Shown here piece by piece: positions 56,634 through 64,000 of a stretch of 64,000 nt of DNA. Within the stretch, counting starts at the first letter, position 1. Every line of letters starts with the position of its first letter. The stretch spans positions 248,001 through 312,000 of the forward strand of contig NC_012034.1 of the NCBI RefSeq assembly GCF_000022325.1, read 5' to 3'. Origin of the DNA: Caldicellulosiruptor bescii DSM 6725 (GTDB taxonomy: Bacteria; Bacillota; Thermoanaerobacteria; Caldicellulosiruptorales; Caldicellulosiruptoraceae). Made by a program: the position numbers and the translations under genes. A model generated the notes under the pieces. The model ran no database searches. It saw only the letters and a list, made by a program, of their open reading frames with translations, and was not told the origin of the DNA.

Positions 56634-58030
56634 GAGAAGTAATATATGATTTTAGTGAACTTAAGGAAAGCAAGCTTTTGTATGAATTAGAGATTCCAAG
56701 GTATGGACTTTTTATTACATATATTTTGCTTGCCTTAGTGATAGGACTTGTTTTGTGGAGTGTGGTAGGAAAAATTGATATAAATGTAAAGGTTCAAGGA
56801 ATAGTAAGACCATTAGAAGATGAAGCAAAGGTTGTAAGTTATGTTGGAGGGAAGGTAAAAGAGGTTTTTGTAAAAGAAGGTGAATATGTAAAGAAAGGTG
56901 ATATTTTATTTAAGATTGATGATGAGGAGTATGTAAAGAGGAGGGATTTTTTGAAACAGCAACTTAGCGAATATGAGAAAAGGATTGATGATTTGAAAGA
57001 ATTGAGAAAAAGCATAGAAAAAGGCGAAAATCTTGGGAATAAAAATAATGCATACTATTTGAGGTACTTGAGCTATAGTTATGAGATAAACAAATTAAAA
57101 AAAGCAGCAGAAGAAGCAAGAGTACAAAGAGAATACAGTATAATGGATTTTAAAAAGCAGATGGAGAGTTTGGATGAGAAGATTAAAAATATCGATAAAT
57201 TTGAAAGCACGTTAAAAGAAATAAAGGAAGTTGTAAGTAAAGGTGAGCAAGTTAAGCTAACAAAATACGACATAGGGTATTTGGAATTTATATTAAGTGA
57301 AATAGAAGTTTACAATCAGCAGGTGAAGACAAAATTGGATGGTAGTAATATACATAATGAGATTTTAATATTGAAAATAGATTCAAAGCTTGATGAGCTG
57401 AGGCAGTCAAAAAGTGAGATAATTTTACAGAAACAGAAAATAGAAGGGCAGCTGAAACTGCTAAACATTTCAGGTGATGATACAAAAGAAGAAATTGAAA
57501 AGTATAAGTTTGATGTACTACAGCAGATTGATAATGAGATTAATAATTTAACCAGTGAAATAAAGAATTTAAAAATCAGTTTAGAGGAAACAGAGAGATT
57601 GATAGAGAGTTGTAGTATAAAAGCGGAAAAAGATGGATATGTGGAATACAGTAGCGAAATACTCAATGGTGCAGCAGTAAATAGCGGAGCTGAGATTGGC
57701 AGGATAGTTGGCAGTGGGTCAAGAGGATTTAGGGTTATTGGATACATACCAAACACAAAAGGTGGTAGCATAGAAATAGGGCAAAGAGCAAAGGTAAAGA
57801 TAGCAGGAGCAGATGGGTTGAAAGTAGTGGAAGGAAAGGTTGTAAGGGTATCGCAGGATATAAAGGTAGCAAGCCAGAGTGGGCAAGGGTTTTATGAGGT
57901 TGAGGTAGAAGTAAAGAAAGTTCCAAAAGGTATTAATTTGAGGGCAGGGCAAGCATGTGAGATGAGCATAGTGTCTAAGCAGGAGCGGTTGATTGAATGG
58001 GTATTAGATAAGTTGGGATTGAGGTTATGA
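56630..58030 (+). CDS. HlyD-family bacteriocin secretion accessory protein
   Basis: 466 aa from ATG 56630 (ATGA overlap with the exporter gene, GGAGG immediately upstream; an in-frame ATG at 56600 is also possible). One membrane helix near residues 25-48 (LFITYILLALVIGLVLW), a biotinyl-lipoyl-like strand region (VQGIVRPLEDEAKVVSYVGGKVKEVFVKEGEYVKKGDIL), a long coiled-coil hairpin (~100-310), and a beta-barrel end (GQRAKVKIAGADG). It links the exporter to the outside, as MesE/LcnD-type proteins do. Confidence 0.9.
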   Translation: MREVIYDFSELKESKLLYELEIPRYGLFITYILLALVIGLVLWSVVGKIDINVKVQGIVRPLEDEAKVVSYVGGKVKEVFVKEGEYVKKGDILFKIDDEEYVKRRDFLKQQLSEYEKRIDDLKELRKSIEKGENLGNKNNAYYLRYLSYSYEINKLKKAAEEARVQREYSIMDFKKQMESLDEKIKNIDKFESTLKEIKEVVSKGEQVKLTKYDIGYLEFILSEIEVYNQQVKTKLDGSNIHNEILILKIDSKLDELRQSKSEIILQKQKIEGQLKLLNISGDDTKEEIEKYKFDVLQQIDNEINNLTSEIKNLKISLEETERLIESCSIKAEKDGYVEYSSEILNGAAVNSGAEIGRIVGSGSRGFRVIGYIPNTKGGSIEIGQRAKVKIAGADGLKVVEGKVVRVSQDIKVASQSGQGFYEVEVEVKKVPKGINLRAGQACEMSIVSKQERLIEWVLDKLGLRL

Positions 58031-58040
58031 GGATAGGCAA

Positions 58041-58071
58041 CAACCCTTCTATCAGCCGGCTGTGGGGGTTG
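58041..58071 (+). promoter_or_regulatory. Hairpin between hlyD and the peptide genes
   Basis: CAACCC (58041-58046) pairs with GGGTTG (58066-58071), with a palindromic AGCCGGCT (58053-58060) inside. No T-run follows, so it is not a plain terminator. It may be a processing or stability site that lets the short peptide mRNA accumulate (inference). Confidence 0.45.
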
Positions 58072-58102
58072 GGAATATAAAAAAAAGGAGGTATTAAGTG
58101 TT

Positions 58103-58348
58103 ATGGCTAATTTGTTTGTAGATGCTGAAAATCTTTTTAGTATAAATGGCGGTGGAATTGCTTATGACAGTGGGAAAGTTTGTGGGGTTTTATGTTATAA
58201 TTGGGGAAAAAAGTCTATCGAAATTGGTATGAATATACGTGAAAATATTATAGAACCTTTAGAAAAAAGAGCAATGTTGTTTTTTGCAATTATAAATGAA
58301 TTGCCCAGGATACAAATAGAATTATTAAAATTATACTTGACAAATTAA
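58103..58348 (+). CDS. Bacteriocin-like precursor peptide 1 with double-glycine leader
   Basis: 81 aa, ATG start with a strong AAAGGAGGT upstream. The leader ends at Gly16-Gly17 with the class II pattern L(-7), I(-4), G(-2), G(-1) (NLFSINGG). The predicted mature part is ~64 residues, begins GIAYDSGKVCGVLCYNW with two closely spaced Cys, and continues as a charged amphipathic helix and hydrophobic stretch (AMLFFAIINELPRIQIELLKLYL). I do not recognise the family. Just downstream of a C39 exporter and HlyD, it is probably a substrate. Confidence 0.7.
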   Translation: MANLFVDAENLFSINGGGIAYDSGKVCGVLCYNWGKKSIEIGMNIRENIIEPLEKRAMLFFAIINELPRIQIELLKLYLTN

Positions 58349-58365
58349 TAGTAGGAGGATAAAAA

Positions 58366-58590
58366 ATGGATAATTTAAATATTATTGAAGAATACGAATT
58401 ACACAAAATTGAAGGTGGGAATTTTCTCAGAGAGGCTGGAAAATACTTAGATTGGTTTTCTCGGTTATTACCGGTTATAGAGTTTGCATATGAGTTTAAT
58501 AAAGGATTTTGGGATGGTTATTACGAAGTTGCCCAAAGAGATAGTAGTTTTGGTGGTGGAAGTTCTAGAGGTCATGGAGCCACAAGATAA
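58366..58590 (+). CDS. Bacteriocin-like precursor peptide 2 with double-glycine leader
   Basis: 74 aa, ATG start with TAGGAGG upstream. The leader fits the consensus exactly: E(-8)-L-H-K-I(-4)-E-G-G (EYELHKIEGG), so cleavage is expected after Gly18. The mature ~56 residues hold a helix rich in aromatics (LREAGKYLDWFSRLLPVIEF, then AYEFNKGFWDGYYEVAQ) and a Gly/Ser tail (FGGGSSRGHG). It lies 17 bases after peptide 1, suggesting a two-peptide (class IIb) bacteriocin or a bacteriocin plus pheromone. A terminator follows. Confidence 0.75.
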   Translation: MDNLNIIEEYELHKIEGGNFLREAGKYLDWFSRLLPVIEFAYEFNKGFWDGYYEVAQRDSSFGGGSSRGHGATR

Positions 58591-58597
58591 ATATTTT

Positions 58598-58645
58598 AAA
58601 AGGGGAGCAACATCAGTTTTTATATGCGATGTTGTTCCCTTTTGC
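58598..58645 (+). terminator. Terminator after the peptide genes
   Basis: AAAGGGGAGCAACATC pairs with GATGTTGTTCCCTTTT over about 16 positions around a ~13 base loop. Confidence 0.85.
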
Positions 58646-58689
58646 CATTAATTATTTTAGTATTTAAAAATGAAAGGAAGTTGTTTGAA

Positions 58690-59454
58690 GTGAACAACGT
58701 AAAGAATTATGGTATTAGCAAATATATTATTTTGTTTTTTATCTCTAACTTTATCACGTATAGCATTATCCAACTTTTCAGTTTAAGACATTTGATAGTA
58801 AAATTAATTGTTTCCTCTGATATAATCACAGGGATACTAATCATCTTTTTTTGTCGGAAAGAATTAAAGGAAGTTTTGTCAAGAAAAACCAATACAAGAA
58901 GTAATTGGAGGTTAACAATATTAATGTTTATATATGGCGTGTGCTATTCATTAGCAATGTTATCGTTTTATACTTTCTTAGGTATAGACAAAATTAATGT
59001 AGAGCGAGGGGAGATTAGCCTTGAGATTGCAAAATTTATCTATAGTAATAAATTAATGGGATTTTTGTCTATTTGCATAATAGCACCCATTATAGAAGAA
59101 ATATTGTTTAGAGGTCTTATTTTTCGAAGTTTATTAAAAACAAATAGCTTAATTATGTCAGTTATTATAAGTTCAGCAATATTTGCTTTCTTCCATTTAA
59201 ATTTTAAACAGGGAATTATTGCTTTTGGATTAGGATTGTTATCATCTGTAATGTATTTTTACTATGGTTCTATATTTTATCCCATAGCAATTCATATGGG
59301 ACATAATTCTACTGTTTTATTAATTGCAATTTTGATTGGGACTAATTTTAGTAATTTTTTTAGCTTATTGATGTTTTTTATTTCATTGAGTTTAACTGTT
59401 ATAAACACGATAATTATAAGTTGTGTAAAGAAAAGAAACTTAAGTACATTCTAA
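58690..59454 (+). CDS. CPBP-family intramembrane protease, likely bacteriocin immunity
   Basis: 254 aa from GTG 58690 (AAAGGAAG upstream). A longer frame from 58624 starts inside the terminator and is unlikely. About eight membrane helices with the CPBP (Abi/CAAX) motifs: EEILFRGL (motif 1), FAFFHLNF (motif 2) and HMGHNS (motif 3), which hold the catalytic Glu and His residues in the membrane. CPBP proteins next to bacteriocin genes often give self-immunity. It has its own transcript start, separate from the peptides. Confidence 0.87.
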   Translation: MNNVKNYGISKYIILFFISNFITYSIIQLFSLRHLIVKLIVSSDIITGILIIFFCRKELKEVLSRKTNTRSNWRLTILMFIYGVCYSLAMLSFYTFLGIDKINVERGEISLEIAKFIYSNKLMGFLSICIIAPIIEEILFRGLIFRSLLKTNSLIMSVIISSAIFAFFHLNFKQGIIAFGLGLLSSVMYFYYGSIFYPIAIHMGHNSTVLLIAILIGTNFSNFFSLLMFFISLSLTVINTIIISCVKKRNLSTF

Positions 59455-59898
59455 TTCTAACATGAATTTGAAACATAACATAATAATAGTAAGTTTAGAA
59501 CAATAAAGTTTAATAGCAAGAGAGAGAATAAACAGCAAGAGGAAAGATATAGCAGAGAGTGAGAAATCAGAAAACAATGAAATATGGTCACGTGTGGGTA
59601 TGATGTCAGAGCCCATGTAGGATTTAAGGTGAGCAACAGTATACTCGATAACAATACGTTTTTTGTAAAGGTTTAATAATTCTTGGGAGTTTCTATTGAT
59701 ACCAGGGGAAAGAACGAAGGTTATCATAGTATATGTAACTATTGTACCCGACTTAGAAGAAATACAGGGCTGAGGGCAGGAACAGGTGCATTTTCTGCTT
59801 TTGTAAGAAAACAGAGGACAGACCAATTTAAGGCATGTTGAGCGGTTTTTGCATTGGCAAATACCTTCTGGTTTAAAAGTGAGATTAAATTTTTGCAT
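59440..59898 (-). pseudogene. Relic of a DDE transposase (C-terminal part)
   Basis: 152 aa open on the minus strand with Cys-rich stretches (CQCKNRSTCLKLVCP; CTCSCPQPCISSKSG) followed by NSQELLNLYKKRIVIEYTVAHLK, the pattern of the end of IS4/IS1182-type transposases (R-x-x-x-E-x-x-N/T-x-x-L-K). The catalytic first Asp region is missing, and no partner ORF continues upstream, so it is a fragment. It overlaps the end of the CPBP gene by 15 bases. Confidence 0.65.
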
Positions 59899-60067
59899 AA
59901 AGGTATGTTATTATTAGAAATAATAATATAAGGAAGGTTTAAAATTTATTATACCTAAGGCACAGTTTTATTTTAACACCTAAAAAGCCAAATATGGTCA
60001 ATTTCTAACAATAAAGACATATTTATAACTGAAAAATTTCTCTTCAAAACTCCTGACGTTACCCTAC

Positions 60068-60740
60068 TCAAGAGTTACATTTTATTAAAAATCTGGGATA
60101 TATTATAATAGCATTGAGTTGGTCTGTTTCAGGATTTACAATTAATGAGAAAAATTCATCCGTGTATTTTATCCTCCCTATTGGCATATTATCATTCAGT
60201 GAATAGATAGATATATACTTTTCTTCTGGATTTAGCGTGATGACAATGGAAAAGTTTTTTAAAAAATAAAACTCTTCTATTAGTTCTTTAGCAGGAATAT
60301 TAATTGGCAGTTCGAAAAAAGAGATTTCGTTGGTTCCTATATAGTGTTTTATAAAAAGTTTTTTAATTGGTAGTAAATAGGTATGGAAGGGGGAGTACAA
60401 TAAAAAGTATCTGTGGTCTTCTCTATATACTGGGCGTATTTTTTCTGATGGAAAGGGTAGAGATCCTATGTAAGTACACTTTTTTGTTTCTAAATCGAAA
60501 GAAAAGATGTCGGTTATATTTGTCAAAAAGTTTTCTTTTATGTAAGGTATAAATGGAGAATCGATATACTGAGAATAACTTTTTATACTGTAAAAAAAAG
60601 CCATAATTAAGTTTTCCATAATGTAAAAAGCTTAATGTTTCGGAATACTCAGCTTTGTCAATTAAATATTTAGATAATACAGGCTTTGTACCGCTGTTTA
60701 AGTCTCGAATTAACTCTTCACAAGGAATAATCAAAAATGT
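60068..60740 (-). pseudogene. Disrupted lipoprotein-like gene (frameshift plus IS21 insertion)
   Basis: Two minus-strand frames form one gene. The 5' part (from the IS edge to ~60600) reads through LTFLIIPCEELIRD, a lipobox-like cysteine, to LSFLHYGKLNYGFF. The 3' part (to 60068) continues as YSIKSYSQYIDSPF and further in the +1 shifted frame. The change falls in a run of eight T (A8 at 60592-60599); seven T would restore the frame. Its 5' end is cut by the IS21-type element. The family is unknown; the C-terminal part has beta-strand repeats. Confidence 0.6.
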
Positions 60741-60780
60741 TAATGATAAAATAAAAATGTACTGAAAGTGGAATATAATG

Positions 60781-60836
60781 ATGTACAAAATTGTACATTG
60801 ATATGATATCCTTTCTCATAGTGAGGAGGGATATCA
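60781..60836 (+). promoter_or_regulatory. Palindrome and ribosome-site hairpin ahead of istA
   Basis: An 18-base palindrome, ATGTACAAAATTGTACAT (60781-60798), repeats the GTACAT motif of the element ends and is a candidate transposase site. Next, TGATATCC (60804-60811) pairs with GGATATCA (60829-60836); extension to TTTCTC/GAGGAG buries the GAGGAGG ribosome site, so istA translation may be held low. Confidence 0.55.
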
Positions 60837-60837
60837 A

Positions 60838-62040
60838 ATGCAGAACTTAACAGCACATTTAAACATGATAAGGGCGATGAAAATGAAACCTAACTTTTCA
60901 GAACTTGCAAGAATATATGGGATGGATAGAAGAACAGTTAAAAAATATTATGAGGGTTATGAAGGAAAACCTAAGAATAGAAATAAACCAAGTAAATTGG
61001 ACAAATACTATGATGAGATAAAATCAAAGCTTGCTATCAAAGGAGTTACAGTCAAGGGTGTTTATGAGTATTTAAAATCAAAAGATGAGACAATAGGAAC
61101 ATATTCAAACTTCAATAAGTATGTTAAGAAAAAAGGATTAAAGCCAGAGAAGAAAATAAAAGGTCACCCAAGATTTGAGACAGATCCAGGTGAGCAAGCG
61201 CAAGTTGATTGGAAAGAGAATATAAAGCTTGTCTCAAGAAATGGAGAGGAGTTTATCATTAATGTTCTTGATTTTAAATTAGGTTATTCAAGGTATTGCT
61301 GCTTTGAGATAAACAGGACAAAAACTCAAGAAGAATTAATAGAAACTCTAATAAGAATATTCAAAGATATAGGCGGAGTACCGAGAGAGATTTTATTTGA
61401 CAATACAGCAGCAGTTGTTGATATAACAGGTGAGAAAATTAAAGTAAATTCAAGATTTAAAAGTTTTGCAAAAGACTTTGGGTTTGAAGTAAAACTGTGC
61501 AAACCAAGACATTCGTACACAAAAGGAAAAGTTGAAGCAGCAAACAAGTTTATAGATTGGATACTGCCATATCAGGGTGAATTTGAAACAGAAGAGGACT
61601 TAGTAAGGATAATAAAAGAGATAAACGCAAAGGTCAATATGCAGCCAAATCAAACAACTCAAGTTCCACCTGCTCTTCTGTTTCAAAAAGAAAAAGAGTA
61701 TTTACAACCCTTGCCAGACAAAAGGTTAATAGACAGTTACCTAAATTCCTACAAGTCAGTTAAAGTCCAAAAGGACTCTCTGATTTACTACAAGGGAAGT
61801 AAATACTCTGTTCCACCCGAATACATAGGAAAGACAGTCCAAGTAAAGGAGGTGGAAAACAAAATTTATATTTATTATAACACAAACCTGTTAAGGATAC
61901 ATGTTATTGATGAAAAAAATATCAATTATCACGATGAAGATTACAAGCAGCTAATGCTAATGAGAGTTGGTCAAAGAGAAGAGCTTAACAAGATATGTGA
62001 GGAAAACCTAAAGAAATTTGATAATCTGTTGAAAACCTAA
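60838..62040 (+). CDS. istA: IS21-family transposase IstA
   Basis: 400 aa. An N-terminal HTH (NFSELARIYGMDRRTVKKYYEG) and an rve-type catalytic core: D124 (EQAQVDWKEN), D188 (ILFDNTAAVV) and E233 (TKGKVEAANKF) make the DDE triad. C-terminal beta-barrel region (KVQKDSLIYYKGSKYSVP). It cuts and joins DNA during cut-and-paste transposition together with IstB. The ATG has GAGGAGGG upstream, inside a hairpin. Confidence 0.93.
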   Translation: MQNLTAHLNMIRAMKMKPNFSELARIYGMDRRTVKKYYEGYEGKPKNRNKPSKLDKYYDEIKSKLAIKGVTVKGVYEYLKSKDETIGTYSNFNKYVKKKGLKPEKKIKGHPRFETDPGEQAQVDWKENIKLVSRNGEEFIINVLDFKLGYSRYCCFEINRTKTQEELIETLIRIFKDIGGVPREILFDNTAAVVDITGEKIKVNSRFKSFAKDFGFEVKLCKPRHSYTKGKVEAANKFIDWILPYQGEFETEEDLVRIIKEINAKVNMQPNQTTQVPPALLFQKEKEYLQPLPDKRLIDSYLNSYKSVKVQKDSLIYYKGSKYSVPPEYIGKTVQVKEVENKIYIYYNTNLLRIHVIDEKNINYHDEDYKQLMLMRVGQREELNKICEENLKKFDNLLKT

Positions 62041-62060
62041 AGAAAGGAGAAAATCTAAAA

Positions 62061-62825
62061 ATGAGCAACTATGTGAAACTACTTAACAACTTAGAAGAGT
62101 TAGGTCTTCACAACATAAAGAATAACCTTGACAAATACTTAGATTTAGTGGCAAGCGGAGAAAAAAGTATGACAGATGCATTATATGAACTTAGTAATTT
62201 AGAGATAAAAGCCAAAGAAGAAAGGGCGATATTAGGATGTGTGAGGGTGGCAAATTTCCCATTTATAAAAGGTATAGAAGATTTTGATTTTTCATTTCAG
62301 CCAAGTATAAACAAGCAACAGATAATGGACTTAATGAGTTTGAGATTTTTAGAGGGTAATGAAAATATACTATTTGTCGGAACACCAGGGGTAGGGAAAA
62401 CGCATCTAGCCACAGCAATAGGTATAGAGTGTGCAAAACGAAGGTATTCAACATATTTTATACATTTTCAAGAGTTAATAGCCCAGCTAAAGAAAGCATT
62501 ATTGGAGAACAGATTAGAGTACAGACTTAAGCATTTTTCGAAATACAAAGTTTTAATAATAGATGAGATAGGTTATTTGCCAATAGACAATGATGGAGCA
62601 AATTTATTTTTCCAGCTGATATCGAGCAGATATGAGAAGAGCAGTACAATAATAACAACTAATGTTGTATTCTCAGAATGGGGAGAGATATTTGGTGGAG
62701 CGACAATAGCAAATGCAATTTTAGATAGGCTACTGCATCATTCTTACGTGATTTTCATAAAAGGTCCTTCATACAGATTACAGTCAAAAACAGCATATTT
62801 TAGCAATACAAACCAGCAAAGTTAA
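62061..62825 (+). CDS. istB: IS21-family ATP-binding protein IstB
   Basis: 254 aa. DnaA/AAA+-like ATPase: Walker A VGTPGVGKTH, Walker B VLIIDEIGYLP, arginine finger region ILDRLLHHSYVI. IstB selects target DNA and stimulates IstA. AAAGGAG precedes the ATG, which lies 20 bases after istA. Length and motifs are complete. Confidence 0.93.
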   Translation: MSNYVKLLNNLEELGLHNIKNNLDKYLDLVASGEKSMTDALYELSNLEIKAKEERAILGCVRVANFPFIKGIEDFDFSFQPSINKQQIMDLMSLRFLEGNENILFVGTPGVGKTHLATAIGIECAKRRYSTYFIHFQELIAQLKKALLENRLEYRLKHFSKYKVLIIDEIGYLPIDNDGANLFFQLISSRYEKSSTIITTNVVFSEWGEIFGGATIANAILDRLLHHSYVIFIKGPSYRLQSKTAYFSNTNQQS

Positions 62826-62979
62826 GTTTATTTTTTGTACATTTTTATTTTCGATTTTTTGTTCATTTTGATATTGACATTTACAGGATCTAAATAGAAT
62901 TCAGATTTATTATAAATATCAATTTAGGTTGTTGAATAAAAGAAATTAACATAAAAGATAATAAATAGATATATAAGAA

Positions 62980-63044
62980 GCCATCCTCCTTGAGGTAAAA
63001 TTATAGGAAGAGAAGACAAAAAACACATAACAAAGGAGGATGGC
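62980..63044 (+). promoter_or_regulatory. Leader hairpin that masks the transposase ribosome site
   Basis: GCCATCCTCCTT (62980-62991) is the exact inverse of AAGGAGGATGGC (63033-63044), a 12-base perfect stem around a 41-base loop. The right arm contains the whole AAGGAGG ribosome site for the start at 63046. The same hairpin is kept in the fragment at 28011-28152. Confidence 0.75.
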
Positions 63045-63045
63045 A

Positions 63046-63993
63046 ATGACTAATTTTATTAAAACACAAAACCAAAAATTTTTAAAGATACTTATGACAA
63101 TTGAGAAAGTAATAAAAGCTCTGGGATTAAAGATAAAAAGCAGCAGAAGTAAAAGACCAAAGAAGTTTAAGTTAAGCCATATAATAGCTTGTTTTGTTTA
63201 CAAAGTCAAAAACAAGATAAACAGCTTCAGGGAATTAGAATACAAGATAAACGAAGATGAAGAATTTAAAAAAGCTATAGGGATAGAGAAGAGCCCCGAT
63301 CATTCATATTTTTCGAAATGGGCCAAGATAATTGAAGAAGAATATATAGAAGGAATAGCAAGAATTTTAGTGAGAGAAATAGATCCACAGACAAAAATTT
63401 GTGCTATAGATTCTACCCCTTTGAGAAGTTTGAGGGGTGACAAAGAAGCAGGAACAGGAGTATGTATTAGTTTAGGTTTTTACAATGGATATAAATTACA
63501 TGTAATAGCAACAATTGGAGATGAGGTTATACCAATAGTATGGTGGTTGACACGTGCAAACGTCCATGACAGTAAAGTAGTAGAACTTTTGTATGAAGCT
63601 AAGATATTTGGCTTGATGTGATATTAGCGGATGCAGGTTATGATTGTGTAAAGTGGTTTGAGGTGGCAGATAAACTTGAGATAAAGTTTGTAGCGGCGGT
63701 AAATAAGAGAAATAGTAAGGATTTCAGTAATGTAAAAAATATTTTGAGGATAAAGAATATAGAATTTTTAGGAAGTGAAGAAGGGCAAAGGTTGTATAAG
63801 CAAAGGACAAAAATTGAAAGATTATTTGGGAAATTAAAAGGAGAATACAATTTAGAACAAGTAAGGTTAAGAGGTTTTAGAACATATAAGAGGCATGTAG
63901 AGGGGAATAATGATTACTTATTTGATAGAGGTCTATATTCAAAAAATTGAAAACTGTAAATTTTCTTTTAAATACACGTGGAATAATTTGTAA
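63046..63993 (+). pseudogene. IS4/IS5-like DDE transposase broken by frameshifts
   Basis: Start ATG 63046 sits 6 bases after AAGGAGG. The first frame ends at TGA 63619-63621 after LYEAKIFGLM; the second runs from ~63603 (LDVILADAGYD). Adding one G to GG at 63610-63611 would give AKIFGLDVILADAGYD with no break, so a single base appears lost. Catalytic residues are CAIDSTPLRS (D), ILADAGYD (D) and RTKIERLFGKLK (E). A second shift is likely near 63901-63906, where the C-terminus turns to stop early. Confidence 0.78.
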
Positions 63994-64000
63994 TCCTATA

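Larger units (their letters stand above)
60738..62865 (+). mobile_element. IS21-type insertion element
   Basis: Contains istA and istB in order. Terminal inverted repeats: AAAATAAAAATGTAC at 60748-60762 and its exact inverse GTACATTTTTATTTT at 62837-62851; weaker similarity continues outward to about 60738 and 62865. I do not see a convincing target duplication, so the outer edges are approximate. Both ORFs are open, so it may be active. Confidence 0.8.
62926..64000 (+). mobile_element. DDE insertion element, cut by the window end
   Basis: Left terminal repeat GTTGTTGAATAA at 62928-62939; its inverse closes the degenerate copy at 27995-28006. It carries a leader hairpin and a frameshifted transposase gene. 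The right end lies beyond 64000. Confidence 0.82.

Noticed and set aside
58624..58689. Longer N-terminus for the CPBP protease
   Set aside because: The extra 22 codons lie partly inside the terminator of the peptide genes and have no ribosome site; GTG 58690 has AAAGGAAG.
60750..62860. Target-site duplication for the IS21-type element
   Set aside because: Flanks just outside the supposed ends (ATCAAAAA and TTTTGATA) are not direct repeats, so I could not fix the exact borders.
62980..63044. Strong inverted repeat as a transcription terminator
   Set aside because: The loop is 41 bases and there is no T-run after the right arm; the arm is the ribosome site instead.
63603..63621. Programmed -1 frameshifting in the DDE transposase
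   Set aside because: No slippery heptamer (such as A6G) is present in the overlap and restoring a single G repairs the frame, so a mutation is the simpler view.
1..64000. tRNA, rRNA or known riboswitches
   Set aside because: I looked in the intergenic gaps and found no cloverleaf, rRNA segment or recognisable riboswitch core; a covariance-model scan could still reveal one.

Overview
The window looks like a chromosomal segment of a low-GC, strongly AT-rich Firmicute. Supporting signs are AAAGGAGG-type ribosome binding sites, frequent TTG/GTG starts, SpoIIE/SpoIID homologues, MurA, a PspA pair, a Trk potassium system and several glycoside hydrolases (GH2, GH5, GH15-like). The gene mix and protein style resemble Caldicellulosiruptor/Anaerocellum-type thermophilic plant-polysaccharide degraders; this is inferred from family knowledge, not from a search.

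Layout. 1-4.4 kb: end of a MarR regulator and a heterodimeric ABC exporter. 4.6-7.1 kb: PPC-domain protein, RraA-like protein and a minimal chemoreceptor. 7.2-12.6 kb: murA, then a run with DUF1284, birA, folP, DUF3006, folK and an SDR oxidoreductase. 12.6-15.3 kb: Uma2-type nuclease, a membrane-anchored coiled-coil protein and PspA. 15.4-20.9 kb: spoIIE, spoIID, a two-gene unknown pair (the first looks like a detached N-terminal domain of dihydropteroate synthase) and a DUF4097-type lipoprotein. 21-24.8 kb (minus strand): SurA-like protein, nadE, a MntA/HepT pair and a truncated AraC regulator at a deletion scar. 24.9-30.5 kb: beta-mannosidase, an IS-remnant zone and a GH15-like enzyme. 30.5-32.1 kb (minus): an unknown cassette with a Gly/Ala-rich bacteriocin-like protein and a membrane protein. 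32.4-36.8 kb: GT4 glycosyltransferase, sugar nucleotidyltransferase with a degenerate mutase domain, GH5. 37-38.8 kb: DUF2089/SHOCT-like operon and VanZ. 38.8-42.3 kb (minus): OB-fold protein, TrkH, a 43-residue membrane peptide and two TrkA/RCK proteins. 42.5-46 kb: SpoIID-domain protein, queA and a heptad-repeat coiled-coil protein.

46-59.5 kb is the accessory core. A complete four-gene set jetA-jetB-jetC-jetD matches the type II Wadjet anti-plasmid SMC system (TIGR02677/02678/02680/02679 families). Directly downstream is a bacteriocin export locus: C39-peptidase ABC transporter, HlyD-type accessory protein, two small peptides with double-glycine leaders, and a CPBP membrane protease likely to act in immunity. 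59.4-64 kb is an IS graveyard: a transposase relic, a lipoprotein-like gene broken by an IS21-type element and by a frameshift, the intact IS21 istA/istB, and a frameshifted DDE transposase cut by the window end. Old and recent fragments of that last element also lie at 27.5-28.2 kb.

The best candidates for new biology are the bacteriocin peptides, the 30.5-32.1 kb cassette, the detached DHPS-domain pair, the HepT toxin homologue without its catalytic arginine, and the ribosome-site-masking hairpins in both insertion elements.
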